DNA from: Candidatus Aminicenantota bacterium
GTDB lineage: Bacteria > Acidobacteriota > Aminicenantia > S016-38
Reading direction: 5' to 3'
Assembly: GCA_026987025.1 (NCBI GenBank)
Contig: JALSNJ010000040.1
Location: 102,713-166,712 of the forward strand
Length of the DNA stretch: 64,000 nt
Of the stretch, positions 42,903-50,889 are shown piece after piece (within the stretch, counting starts at the first letter, position 1; every line of letters begins with the position of its first letter). The position numbers and the translations under genes were made by a program. The notes below the pieces were generated by a model. That model was not told where the DNA came from and made no database searches. It saw nothing but the letters and a program-made list of their open reading frames with translations.

Positions 42903-43756
42903 AGCCTCGTCCCGGCCATCATTATAAGCATGGCTCCCAGCATAAATAGGGAGGCGTACTTGAAGAGACCGAAGTTGACCCTCTCCGAAGGTTTTTTAAG
43001 GCTGTAGACGGCCAGGGAAAGCAGACCCACGGATAAAACCGCCAGAAGCCTCAGATAACCCCAGGAAAGGCCCAGGGCCAGGACCCCGATGCCCACGGCG
43101 ACGGCAGCCCCTACGCTGGAGAGAGCTATAATCCAGCGGGTTTTTTCAAACCCGTAAACCGAGGGGAAGGTGGGTATTCCTGCCCTTTGATAGTCCTCGT
43201 AATACTTCATGGAGAAGGTCAGTATGTGGGTGGGTATCCACAGAAGAACGGACAGGCCCAGAAGGAGGCCTATGGTATCCACCCTGCCGGTTCCCAGAGC
43301 CCTTCCTGCCATGATGGGCATAGCTCCGGCTATTCCCCCCCAAACTATGGACCAGGGGGTCCTCCTCTTGAGCCACAGGGAGTAAACCACCACATCAAAG
43401 AAAATCCCGGCAGAGATGAGAAGTCCGTAAAGGGGAGACAGGGCGAAGGCCAGGAGAACCCCTGAGGAAGATAGCAGGGCGGCAAAGGTCAGGGCCTGGG
43501 TTCTGGTCAACTTTCCTGAGGGAAGGGGCCTTTTCCTGGTTCTGCCCATGCTCAGGTCTATGTCGCTGTCAATTACCATGTTGAAGGCAGTGCTTCCGCT
43601 TATGGAAAGGGAAAGGCTGGCTACCAGTCCAGAAAAGGCCAGGAAGTTGAGCACCGGACATCTGGCGGTGAGGAACCCCGTTATCCCCGTCAGAAGGAGA
43701 AGGCCGGTCTGTAGGGGCTTAATCAAATGCCAGTAAAGGAGGAACTTTTTTCCCAT
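42899..43756 (-). CDS. ctaB: Protoheme IX farnesyltransferase (heme O synthase)
   Basis: A 285-residue, nine-helix UbiA-family prenyltransferase. The prenyl-diphosphate site NMVIDSDIDLSMGRTRKRPLP near residues 60-80 has the N-x3-D-x3-D pattern and the RTRKRPLP typical of heme O synthases; the second aspartate motif is YYEDYQRAGIPTFP. It converts heme B to heme O, which is used by heme-copper oxidases. Its place right behind an oxidase-like gene supports a link between the two. 28 bases after the SUMF1 gene. Confidence 0.87.
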   Translation of the reverse strand: MGKKFLLYWHLIKPLQTGLLLLTGITGFLTARCPVLNFLAFSGLVASLSLSISGSTAFNMVIDSDIDLSMGRTRKRPLPSGKLTRTQALTFAALLSSSGVLLAFALSPLYGLLISAGIFFDVVVYSLWLKRRTPWSIVWGGIAGAMPIMAGRALGTGRVDTIGLLLGLSVLLWIPTHILTFSMKYYEDYQRAGIPTFPSVYGFEKTRWIIALSSVGAAVAVGIGVLALGLSWGYLRLLAVLSVGLLSLAVYSLKKPSERVNFGLFKYASLFMLGAMLIMMAGTRL

Positions 43757-43784
43757 CCTCTTATATATTTTGGAACTCAGGGGA

Positions 43785-44759
43785 CTAATTTTCCACTTCC
43801 CCGGGTTTTTTCTCCTGGGTATCCAGGGGATTTTCCTTTACATCCCTGACACAACGGAATCCCACATTTATGTAATAATTCCACGGAAGGGAGCTATTGT
43901 ACGCCCATATTCTGAGATAAATGTCGTAATCCATCCAGCTTCCGCCCTTCATGAATCTGTCGGACATCCTCTCGTGCTTGTCCGCCACCCACTGCCATAC
44001 ATTCCCAGCCATATCGTAAAGTCCGTAGGGACTTTTCGCATCCTCAGTCTGGAAATCTCCGTATTTCCTTCCGTTGAAGAATCCCACGGGGGTGGTTATC
44101 CCGTGTTTTGTGCCCAGAATTTTCCTTAACTCCTTGTTGCTGAGATCGTAATTGGCGTGGTGGGGTGTAATTTCGTTTCCCCAGGGGTAGGCCCTGAAGT
44201 CCTCCGTTCCCCGGGCTGCCTTTTCCCACTCCGCCTCTGTGGGGAGCCTCCAGCCGTAAAACTGGCAATAGCCCCGGGCGCCGAACCATGTGACCATGGT
44301 AACGGGATGGTTTTCAAAGCCCTGATCCACTGTGAAGGTTTTACCGTCAAATTTTATCCTGGAGCCGGGTCTTTCTAAGGCATAGTAAAGATAATATCCT
44401 GGGCCTATTTTTCTCTCGTGGCGGTAGCCGGTGAATTCTTCACCGGGGTAGTATCCCTTTACATCGTTTCCCTCCACCTTGATTTTTCCCTCTGCCAGGG
44501 CCTGATTTAAGTATTGGGCATACTGGGCGTTGGTAACATCGGTCACCATGATTTCGTAGTCGTAGTCTATGTTTTTCAGGTGGTTAAGGTTCCTGAACTG
44601 TCCCATAAAGAACTGGCCCGCTGGCACTAAGGCCCAGGAGTTCGGGTCCACCCCTGTTTCTATTCTCTTAATCGTGGGGTGGTCCCACTTCTGCGGTTGA
44701 TGCGCACACCCCATAAGCATCAATGAAACTGCAATTATAACCAGAACTGCTCTTCTCAT
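43785..44759 (-). CDS. SUMF1/formylglycine-generating-enzyme-fold lipoprotein
   Basis: A 324-residue predicted lipoprotein: signal MRRAVLVIIAVSLMLMGC with the lipobox Cys at residue 18. The rest is an FGE-sulfatase (SUMF1/EgtB/PvdO-type) domain: WALVPAGQFFMGQF, VTDVTNAQYAQYL, HPVTMVTWFGARGYCQFYGWRLPTEAEWEKAARG, YGLYDMAGNVWQWVADK, RFMKGGSWMDY and VGFRCVRD. Start ATG 44759 follows TAAGGAGG; the open frame runs 75 bases further upstream into the oxidase-like gene. The fold is used for protein modification or nonheme-iron chemistry; here, outside the membrane and next to a heme protein, it may help to mature it. Cysteine pair of true FGEs not assigned. Confidence 0.83.
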   Translation of the reverse strand: MRRAVLVIIAVSLMLMGCAHQPQKWDHPTIKRIETGVDPNSWALVPAGQFFMGQFRNLNHLKNIDYDYEIMVTDVTNAQYAQYLNQALAEGKIKVEGNDVKGYYPGEEFTGYRHERKIGPGYYLYYALERPGSRIKFDGKTFTVDQGFENHPVTMVTWFGARGYCQFYGWRLPTEAEWEKAARGTEDFRAYPWGNEITPHHANYDLSNKELRKILGTKHGITTPVGFFNGRKYGDFQTEDAKSPYGLYDMAGNVWQWVADKHERMSDRFMKGGSWMDYDIYLRIWAYNSSLPWNYYINVGFRCVRDVKENPLDTQEKKPGEVEN

Positions 44760-44770
44760 TTTTTTCCTCC

Positions 44771-46264
44771 TTATTCGGCTACGGTGGAGGTCTTTGCCAC
44801 CTCCACCTCGGGATTTTCCTTCTCCCTCCTCCACACTCCCTCCCCCTTGAAGAGGTCAAACAACCTCCAGAGCAGCAGCAGGGCGAGGATTACGAGCACC
44901 GCTGCAAGCCCTATATCCATGAATAAGAATATTTTAGAGACCAGGGGTTCCTGGTAATACGGGTTTATGAAGAGCCTCTTCAGGGAATAAATGGTAGCCC
45001 CGGCAAAGGCAATGTCGGAGCCGATAATCAAAATCCACCCGAACCACTGTCTGAGCTTCCCCTTCAGGCCCACCAGGTCTGCGTAATACATAAGAATTAT
45101 GGTGGCTATGAGGGCGGCAAGAACATGCCAGTGACCCGTCAGGGTGACCCTCTCTTCCCTCCAGGGCCACACCCTGAAGATCTCGTCCAGCTTTACCGCC
45201 ATGAAGATGCCAACTCCGCTCACCGTGAAGTTCATGAATACCATCTGCCAGAGGGCACCGAATTTCAGGGGGTCGTGGAGCAGGGCTTTGAGCCCCCTGA
45301 AGAAGCCGGCCTTCTTTATACCCAGCTCGTTGAGCCTTTCCCTTATGAGCTTTCTCCATCCGTAGATGACCAGCATAAGGGCAGCCAGCATTATCAGGGT
45401 GGAGCCAACATAAATAATTATGTGGGCAATGAGCTCAAAGGGAACCACCATCCAGACCCCTAAGGTGATGACTATGGTTCCGGAGATCATAAGGGGCATG
45501 GCTATTTTATGATATATGCCCTTGAAGTCCAGCCACCTTCCCACGATTAGGGTTATGGCCACGGCTATGAGGGTTAACATGATGTGAAGGTGGCCTATGA
45601 TGCCCAGCTGAAGGGGGGTTTTGTGGGCAAACCTCACGGTGTTTTCTGCCAAGAATGTCTCAAAACCGTTTCCAAAATAGGCTCCGGCCACAGCTCCGAA
45701 GAGGGAGGAACCCAGGGCCGCCACCACCATGGTGAAGAAGGCGACCCTTTCAAGATCAACCCCGGACTTCGTGTGGGCGTATTCCGGACTTGAGACCCTG
45801 TAGGCCTTATTCCAGGGCCAGAGGGCAACGGCCAGAAGAAGCCCGGTGAAGAACATGAGGGAAAGGCCGAAGAGGAAGAGTCCGTGAAGTATCCAGTTTC
45901 TGCCGAAGTAAGCAAAGCCCAGGCCGAATATCATGGAGCTCAGATATCCCACTGTGACGGTGGCATTTATGGTCCACTTCTGGGACTTCTTCATGGGGAT
46001 GATGGAGGTCATAAGGTAAACCTCTATGGCAATCACCGCCATGGCGATGGTGTGGTAAAGCATTATGATTCTTCCCTCCCTGAAGAAGGGGTCAAGCTTC
46101 ATGCCCAGAAGCCTTACCGTGAAATCCCTTACTCCCCATTCCACCATGGGACCGGAGAGGGTTCCCCAGATGGCGGTCACCAGAGATATCATGGAAATGG
46201 CCACCAGGACCAGTCCCTTGGTGGAGGAGAAGAGATATTCCAGCCTCTCCTTGATAAATTTCAT
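44771..46264 (-). CDS. Divergent heme-copper-oxidase-subunit-I-like membrane protein
   Basis: A 497-residue protein with about 12 hydrophobic helices, the plan of COX1/NorB. H71 in helix 2 (LYHTIAMAVIAIEVY) and H378/H380 in helix 10 (TGHWHVLAAL) match the places of heme ligands in the family. Helix 6 has H225 and H227 (IIGHLHIMLTL). The HH pair expected in helix 7 for the Cu/Fe B site is not seen; H252 and H281 flank that helix. GHLHIM and GHWHVL look like an internal repeat. Start ATG 46264 has AGGAGG. No cytochrome c or cupredoxin subunit is nearby. It may be a divergent oxidase, NO reductase or heme sensor. Confidence 0.62.
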   Translation of the reverse strand: MKFIKERLEYLFSSTKGLVLVAISMISLVTAIWGTLSGPMVEWGVRDFTVRLLGMKLDPFFREGRIIMLYHTIAMAVIAIEVYLMTSIIPMKKSQKWTINATVTVGYLSSMIFGLGFAYFGRNWILHGLFLFGLSLMFFTGLLLAVALWPWNKAYRVSSPEYAHTKSGVDLERVAFFTMVVAALGSSLFGAVAGAYFGNGFETFLAENTVRFAHKTPLQLGIIGHLHIMLTLIAVAITLIVGRWLDFKGIYHKIAMPLMISGTIVITLGVWMVVPFELIAHIIIYVGSTLIMLAALMLVIYGWRKLIRERLNELGIKKAGFFRGLKALLHDPLKFGALWQMVFMNFTVSGVGIFMAVKLDEIFRVWPWREERVTLTGHWHVLAALIATIILMYYADLVGLKGKLRQWFGWILIIGSDIAFAGATIYSLKRLFINPYYQEPLVSKIFLFMDIGLAAVLVILALLLLWRLFDLFKGEGVWRREKENPEVEVAKTSTVAE

Positions 46265-46293
46265 TTTATCCTCCTAGTTGATTTTGCATAAAC

Positions 46294-46321
46294 TATTCTA
46301 AAGGAAAATAAATGAAAAACA
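46294..46321 (-). promoter_or_regulatory. Promoter of the heme-copper-like operon
   Basis: On the minus strand TTGTTT, 16 bases, TAGAAT (46294-46299), then a leader of about 29 bases containing AGGAGG before ATG 46264. This gene is therefore leadered, unlike many first genes in the window. Confidence 0.5.
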
Positions 46322-46329
46322 AAGTTTAA

Positions 46330-47433
46330 TTACGAAGCTATTACTATTCTGTCTCCCCCGAGCCTTTTGCCTTTGTAAAGGGCTTCGTCCGCCTTCTCCA
46401 ACAGGTATTCAAGCTTCCCGCTATCCGCCAGGAAGTCAATCTGAACCACCCCGGCGCTTAGGGAAAGGTTGAGGTCAGCGGAATATTTTTGGGATATTTC
46501 CTTTACCTTATTCTTTAACCTCTCAGCAACGCTCATGGCCCCCCGGGCATCGGCATGGGGGAGAATCACCAGAAACTCGTCCCCTCCCCACCTTCCTATG
46601 ATGTCCCCTTCCCTCAGGAGCTTTTTCCATTCTTCGGATATTTCCTTCAGTATTTTGTCTCCAAAGCTATGCCCGTAATTGTCGTTGGCGCTTTTGAAGT
46701 TGTCCAGATCTATCATGACTATGGAAAGGTCAGATCTGTTCCTTGAAAAAATCTTGAAGAGCAAATTCAGCCTGTCCATAAGCTCCCTTCTATTGTAAAG
46801 TCCCGTCAATGGATCCCTCTTGGAAAGTTCCTCCAGCCTTGCGGCATATTCGTGAAGTTTCCGGTTGGCCCTTTCAAATCTCTCAATGTAAACCAGTCCC
46901 ACGATTATGACCACTAAAAGGGCCAAGGAAAAGCCCCAGAGGTTGTTGTAAAAAACGCAATGGGGGCCGGGGCAGTGGGTTATGATTTCTGGATAAAGCC
47001 TTTCTATTATAAGGAGGGCAGAAACCACTACCACCTCGGATATCAGGAAGAAGGCCCTCCATTTTCCGGCGAAAACTATTGCCACCAGGATTCCGAGTAT
47101 GACGAGGAAGTAAGGAAAACCTCCGGTTAGCCCGCCGTCCCTCAACCAGAGAAGAGGGGTATAACCGAAGAGGGCTGTACTGTAAGCCACCACGGCAGGG
47201 AAAAGGAATTTTTTGTAGTTAAGAGAGATAAAGTAAAGGATAGAGTAAATTATAGCTCCCATAAGACTGATTGCCACCCCCAGCCTGCTTTCCCCTATGG
47301 CTGCGTTTATGAAGACCGACGCCGAGAAAAGAAGGACCATGAACAGGAGGATGGCGTTTAAAATCCTGTGCCTTACATCAAATTCTTCAGCTCTTCCCAA
47401 TAAGACATTCTCAAGTTTCTTTAAATAACTCAT
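46330..47433 (-). CDS. Membrane-bound diguanylate cyclase (GGDEF)
   Basis: A 367-residue protein with about six N-terminal helices (residues 25-195) and a C-terminal GGDEF domain (RDPLTGLYNRRELMDRL, VMIDLDNFKSANDNYGHSFGDKIL, RWGGDEFLVILPHAD). The active-site GGDEF is intact and an RxxD inhibitory site (REGD) stands five residues before it. It makes cyclic di-GMP, probably under control of a membrane signal. Single gene, divergent from ogg2. Confidence 0.88.
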   Translation of the reverse strand: MSYLKKLENVLLGRAEEFDVRHRILNAILLFMVLLFSASVFINAAIGESRLGVAISLMGAIIYSILYFISLNYKKFLFPAVVAYSTALFGYTPLLWLRDGGLTGGFPYFLVILGILVAIVFAGKWRAFFLISEVVVVSALLIIERLYPEIITHCPGPHCVFYNNLWGFSLALLVVIIVGLVYIERFERANRKLHEYAARLEELSKRDPLTGLYNRRELMDRLNLLFKIFSRNRSDLSIVMIDLDNFKSANDNYGHSFGDKILKEISEEWKKLLREGDIIGRWGGDEFLVILPHADARGAMSVAERLKNKVKEISQKYSADLNLSLSAGVVQIDFLADSGKLEYLLEKADEALYKGKRLGGDRIVIAS

Positions 47434-47494
47434 CTTCCAGATTTATTTTTCATCCAATTATCATTTTAGAACAAAACTTCATCCGGTCAAGGAG

Positions 47495-47503
47495 TGGTAA
47501 AAT
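47495..47503 (+). promoter_or_regulatory. Extended -10 promoter of ogg2 operon, leaderless
   Basis: TGGTAAAAT followed by seven bases (ATACTCC) and ATG 47511. No Shine-Dalgarno. Confidence 0.6.
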
Positions 47504-47510
47504 ATACTCC

Positions 47511-48146
47511 ATGGAGGATTCTTTAAAGGAAGAATATAGAAGCAAAAAGGAAAAAATAGAGGAAAGGCTCAGGGAGTTTAAGAATCTCTGGGTTTTACGG
47601 GACCATCGGAAGCTCTTCAAGGAATTCGTTTTCTGCCTTCTCACCCCGCAATCCAGGGCCAGAATTTGCTGGGAGGCAGCCGAGAGGATGGAAAAAAGCG
47701 GAAGTTTATGGAAAGGGAAAGCTCAGGATATAGCCAGGGACCTTAAGGGAGTCAGGTTCAAAAACCAAAAGGCCAGGTATATACTGGAGGCCAGGGAGAA
47801 ATACTTTAAAAACGGAAGGTTTCTTCTAGTGGATTTTATAGAAAAATTAAACCCCGGGGAAGCCAGGGATTTTTTGGTGAAGAAGGTAAGGGGCATGGGC
47901 CTCAAGGAAGCCAGCCATTTTTTGAGAAATATCGGCTTTACTCAGGAGCTGGCTATCCTGGACAGGCACATCCTTAAAAACCTTGCTAAACTGGGAGTAA
48001 TAGAGGGAATTCCCTCAACTTTGACCAAGGGAAAGTACCTGGAAATAGAAGGCAGAATGAAGGATTTTTCGCGGAAGGTGGAAATCCCCCTTTCCCACCT
48101 GGACCTTCTTTTCTGGTCCAGGGAGTCTGGAGAAATTTTTAAATAA
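47511..48146 (+). CDS. 8-oxoguanine DNA glycosylase/lyase, Ogg2 type
   Basis: A 211-residue helix-hairpin-helix DNA repair enzyme. It has FCLLTPQSRARICWEAAERM, the Ogg2 hairpin KVRGMGLKEASHFLRNIGF with the catalytic lysine, and the catalytic aspartate in LAILDRHILKNLAKLG. It removes oxidised guanine and nicks the strand. Length and motifs match archaeal/thermophile Ogg2 rather than endonuclease III (no [4Fe-4S] cysteine loop). First gene of an operon that continues with a metal transporter and a PPC-domain gene. Confidence 0.88.
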   Translation: MEDSLKEEYRSKKEKIEERLREFKNLWVLRDHRKLFKEFVFCLLTPQSRARICWEAAERMEKSGSLWKGKAQDIARDLKGVRFKNQKARYILEAREKYFKNGRFLLVDFIEKLNPGEARDFLVKKVRGMGLKEASHFLRNIGFTQELAILDRHILKNLAKLGVIEGIPSTLTKGKYLEIEGRMKDFSRKVEIPLSHLDLLFWSRESGEIFK

Positions 48147-48155
48147 GGAGGAGCC

Positions 48156-49022
48156 ATGGAGATATCTCCGGAACTTCTGAATAAGCTGAGGGAATTTCAA
48201 AGGACGGAAATAACCGAGGCCATGGTTTACAGGGCCCTGGCCTCCTCTTCCAGGGGTAAGAACAGGCAGGTCCTGGAAAGGATATCCTCGGAGGAGGTAA
48301 GCCACTACGAGAGATGGAAAAACTACACCGGCGAGGAGATAAAACCCAACAGACTTCAGATTTTCCTCTACAGGGTAATATCCTTCCTTTTCGGGATAAC
48401 CTTCGCCATAAAGCTCATGGAGGGAGGGGAAAAGGAGGCTCAGGAAAAATACTCGGTGCTGATAGGCAAGATCCCGGAGGCCGAGGAGATCATCCAGGAG
48501 GAAGTGGAGCACGAGAGGGAACTGATTGAGATGATAGACGAAGAGAGGATAAATTACATAGGTTCCATGGTTCTGGGGTTGAACGATGCCATAGTGGAGC
48601 TTACAGGAGCCTTAGCTGGTCTTACCTTTGCCATTCAGAAGGTCAGGATAATAGGCCTTGCCGGAATGATAACAGGAATCGCTGCTGCCCTTTCCATGGG
48701 GGCTTCCGAGTACCTCTCCCAGAAGGCCGAGGGAAGTGATAATCCCCTGAAGGCCGCTGTATATACCGGGATAGCTTATATAGTGGCGGTCTTCCTGCTG
48801 GTGGTTCCATATTTCCTGTTTTCATCCTATCTGGCGGCCCTTGCCCTCACACTTCTGGATGCCCTTCTCATTATCCTTCTTTTTACCTTCTTCGTTTCCG
48901 TGGTTAGGGAGCAGAGGTTTTCATCCCTCTTCGGGGAGATGGTGGCCATAAGCTTCGGGGTGGCCTTTATATCATTCCTTATAGGGTTGGCAGCCAGACA
49001 TTTCCTTAAAATAGAGATATAG
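48156..49022 (+). CDS. VIT1/CCC1-family iron/manganese transporter with N-terminal ferritin-like domain
   Basis: A 288-residue protein. The N-terminal ~130 residues resemble a rubrerythrin-type four-helix metal-binding domain (FQRTEITEAMVYRAL; ISSEEVSHYERWKNY; EEVEHERELIEMIDEE with E/H pairs). The C-terminal part is a VIT1/CCC1 transporter with about five helices (GLNDAIVELTGALAGLTFAI, AAALSMGASEYLSQKAEG). Such erythrin-VIT fusions move Fe2+ or Mn2+ out of the cytoplasm. AGGAGG precedes ATG 48156. The link to Ogg2 suggests oxidative-stress defence. Confidence 0.88.
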   Translation: MEISPELLNKLREFQRTEITEAMVYRALASSSRGKNRQVLERISSEEVSHYERWKNYTGEEIKPNRLQIFLYRVISFLFGITFAIKLMEGGEKEAQEKYSVLIGKIPEAEEIIQEEVEHERELIEMIDEERINYIGSMVLGLNDAIVELTGALAGLTFAIQKVRIIGLAGMITGIAAALSMGASEYLSQKAEGSDNPLKAAVYTGIAYIVAVFLLVVPYFLFSSYLAALALTLLDALLIILLFTFFVSVVREQRFSSLFGEMVAISFGVAFISFLIGLAARHFLKIEI

Positions 49023-49030
49023 GGGGGAAT

Positions 49031-49444
49031 ATGGACTACAGGATTGATGGTTCTTTTATACTGGTTGTGGGCAAAGACGGGGAAGGGCTTGAGGATGTGG
49101 CCAGGGCCTTAAAGGAGGCCGGGGATACTCCCAATATCATGGCAGCCGTTTCGGCTACGGGTATGCTCCGACGGATAAAGCTCGGCTACTGGGATGGGGA
49201 GAAGTATCTGAAGCATTCCTTTGAACAGCCCATGGAGCTTCTGGGCATAAGCGGGTTCATATCAAAGAATGCCGATCCCTTTTATCATTTCCACCTCACC
49301 TTAGCCGACAGGGAGGGAAGGGTCTGGAGAGGCCACCTGCTGGAGGCAGAGGTTTGCAATACCTTAGAGCTTTTCCTTCTGGGAGGTTCTCTAAGGGTCA
49401 AAAGGGTTCCTGTGGGCAGGTTGAAGCTGATTTCCTTAGAATGA
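49031..49444 (+). CDS. PPC/DUF296 domain protein
   Basis: A 137-residue protein that matches the PPC (plants and prokaryotes conserved, DUF296) fold: an N-terminal RIDGSFILVVGKDGEGLEDV and the core HFHLTLADREGRVWRGHLLEAEVCNTLELFLL. Bacterial members are trimers of uncertain function, often proposed to bind DNA or a small ligand. It is nine bases after the VIT1 gene and overlaps the glycosyltransferase by ATGA. Confidence 0.78.
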   Translation: MDYRIDGSFILVVGKDGEGLEDVARALKEAGDTPNIMAAVSATGMLRRIKLGYWDGEKYLKHSFEQPMELLGISGFISKNADPFYHFHLTLADREGRVWRGHLLEAEVCNTLELFLLGGSLRVKRVPVGRLKLISLE

Positions 49445-50565
49445 GGATAGGGATAAGGATCTCCCCCTTAGCTTCCCCCTTAACCGGGATTCCCGTATAT
49501 GTTCAAAACCTGGTGGAAGAAATAGCCAGAATAGACCGGGAAAACTCCTATTTCCTTTATACCAACAGGGAAATTCCCTTCCCATTGCAACTTCCCGACA
49601 ACTTTCAGGTGGTTCTGGTGAGGAGGCCCTATCCCAGGCTGCAGCTCTGGTATCAGATCGGACTACCCCTTAGAATTGGAAAGGACAGGCTGGACCTTTA
49701 CCACGATACCCTGTTTCTCCTTCCTTTTTTCATAGGGAGGCTACCGGGGGTGATTACTATCCACGACCTTTCGGGTCTTCTCATGCCGGATTTCCATCAG
49801 AGGAAGGTTTCCCTTACCAGCAAGCTTATTCCCCTGGCGGTTAAGAAGGCGAGAAGAATTATCGCAGTATCCCGTTTCACCAAGGAAGAGGTGGAGAGAC
49901 TTTTTCCGTCTGCCAGGGGCAAGGTAAGGGTTGTTTACAACGGGGTGAGTTCAATTTTTAAACCGTCCCCCCCAGAGGAGGTGGATAGGGTCAGGGAGAA
50001 ATACGGAATAAGGGGAAATTACATAATGTACCTCGGCACCATAGAACCCAGAAAGAACCTGAAGGGCCTGCTCAGGGCCTTTTCCACGCTCAGAAACAAA
50101 ATACCCCATTGGCTGGTTATAGTTGGGATGAAGGGCTGGAAATATGAAGGGGTCTTCCAGCTGTTGAGGGAGCTTGATATTGAGAAAAGGGTTTTGTTCA
50201 CCGGATTCGTTCCCACACAGGACCTCCCTCCCCTTTATTCAGGCGCCGATGTCTTCGTCTACCCCTCCTTTTACGAAGGATTTGGCATACCGGTTCTTGA
50301 GGCCATGGCCTGTGGTACCCCGGTGGTGGTCTCCTCCGCATCCTCGCTTCCGGAGGTGGTGGGGGGGGCGGGGCTTCTGGCGGATCCCCGTTCTCCCTCT
50401 GACATAGCCATGAAAATAATGAGGATAATAGAGGAGCCTCAACTGGCTGAGAAGCTATCTTCCCTGGGCAGGAAAAGGGCAGGGAAATTTACCTGGGAAA
50501 GGACGGCCCGGGAAACTCTGAAGGTTTATCGGGAAGCCCTGGAGAGCTCCTCCCAGGCATCGTAG
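49441..50565 (+). CDS. GT4-family glycosyltransferase
   Basis: A 374-residue GT-B enzyme: N-terminal MRIGIRISPLASPLTGIPVYVQNLVEEIA, a middle YLGTIEPRKNLKGLLRAF and the C-terminal donor-binding motif VYPSFYEGFGIPVLEAMACGTPVV with the E-x7-E pattern. It transfers a nucleotide-activated sugar, probably to an envelope glycan or lipid. ATG 49441 is chosen for the ATGA overlap; the open frame extends upstream inside the PPC gene. Its 3' end overlaps the convergent CMD gene by 40 bases. Confidence 0.88.
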   Translation: MRIGIRISPLASPLTGIPVYVQNLVEEIARIDRENSYFLYTNREIPFPLQLPDNFQVVLVRRPYPRLQLWYQIGLPLRIGKDRLDLYHDTLFLLPFFIGRLPGVITIHDLSGLLMPDFHQRKVSLTSKLIPLAVKKARRIIAVSRFTKEEVERLFPSARGKVRVVYNGVSSIFKPSPPEEVDRVREKYGIRGNYIMYLGTIEPRKNLKGLLRAFSTLRNKIPHWLVIVGMKGWKYEGVFQLLRELDIEKRVLFTGFVPTQDLPPLYSGADVFVYPSFYEGFGIPVLEAMACGTPVVVSSASSLPEVVGGAGLLADPRSPSDIAMKIMRIIEEPQLAEKLSSLGRKRAGKFTWERTARETLKVYREALESSSQAS

Positions 50566-50873
50566 GCCCTCCGCAGGTGGGGTATGGTTATAGAACCTCC
50601 CACCACCAGAGCAATGGCCATGGCCTCGTTGAATTCCTCCTGTGTTACGCCCTCCTGATGGCATCTTATTATGTGGTAAAGTATGCAGTCGTCGCACCTG
50701 AGAACTAAGGAGGCCACCAGGCCCAGAAGTTCCTTGAACTTCGCCGGCAAAGCCCCCTGCCTGTAAACCTGGGAGTCCAGGCTGAAGAACCTTTTGATCT
50801 GCAGGTTTGACCTGGACAGCACCAGGGCGTTTAATCTTTCCCTTTCCCTTTGAAATTCTTCTATTTTTCCCAT
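50526..50873 (-). CDS. Carboxymuconolactone-decarboxylase/AhpD-like protein
   Basis: A 115-residue single-domain protein with the AhpD-type CxxC-x2-H-like site RCDDCILYHIIRC and the helix VTQEEFNEAMAIALVVGG. Such proteins act in peroxide or thiol redox defence, though many are uncharacterised. ATG 50873 is preferred because AAGGAGGTGGAG lies directly upstream; the frame extends nine codons further. It follows the CLC channel gene by 16 bases in one operon. Confidence 0.82.
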   Translation of the reverse strand: MGKIEEFQRERERLNALVLSRSNLQIKRFFSLDSQVYRQGALPAKFKELLGLVASLVLRCDDCILYHIIRCHQEGVTQEEFNEAMAIALVVGGSITIPHLRRAYDAWEELSRASR

Positions 50874-50889
50874 CTCCACCTCCTTTGAC

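Noticed and set aside
46270..46290. FNR/DNR-type operator before the oxidase-like gene
   Set aside because: Only one half-site (ATCAA) is present; the other half does not match.
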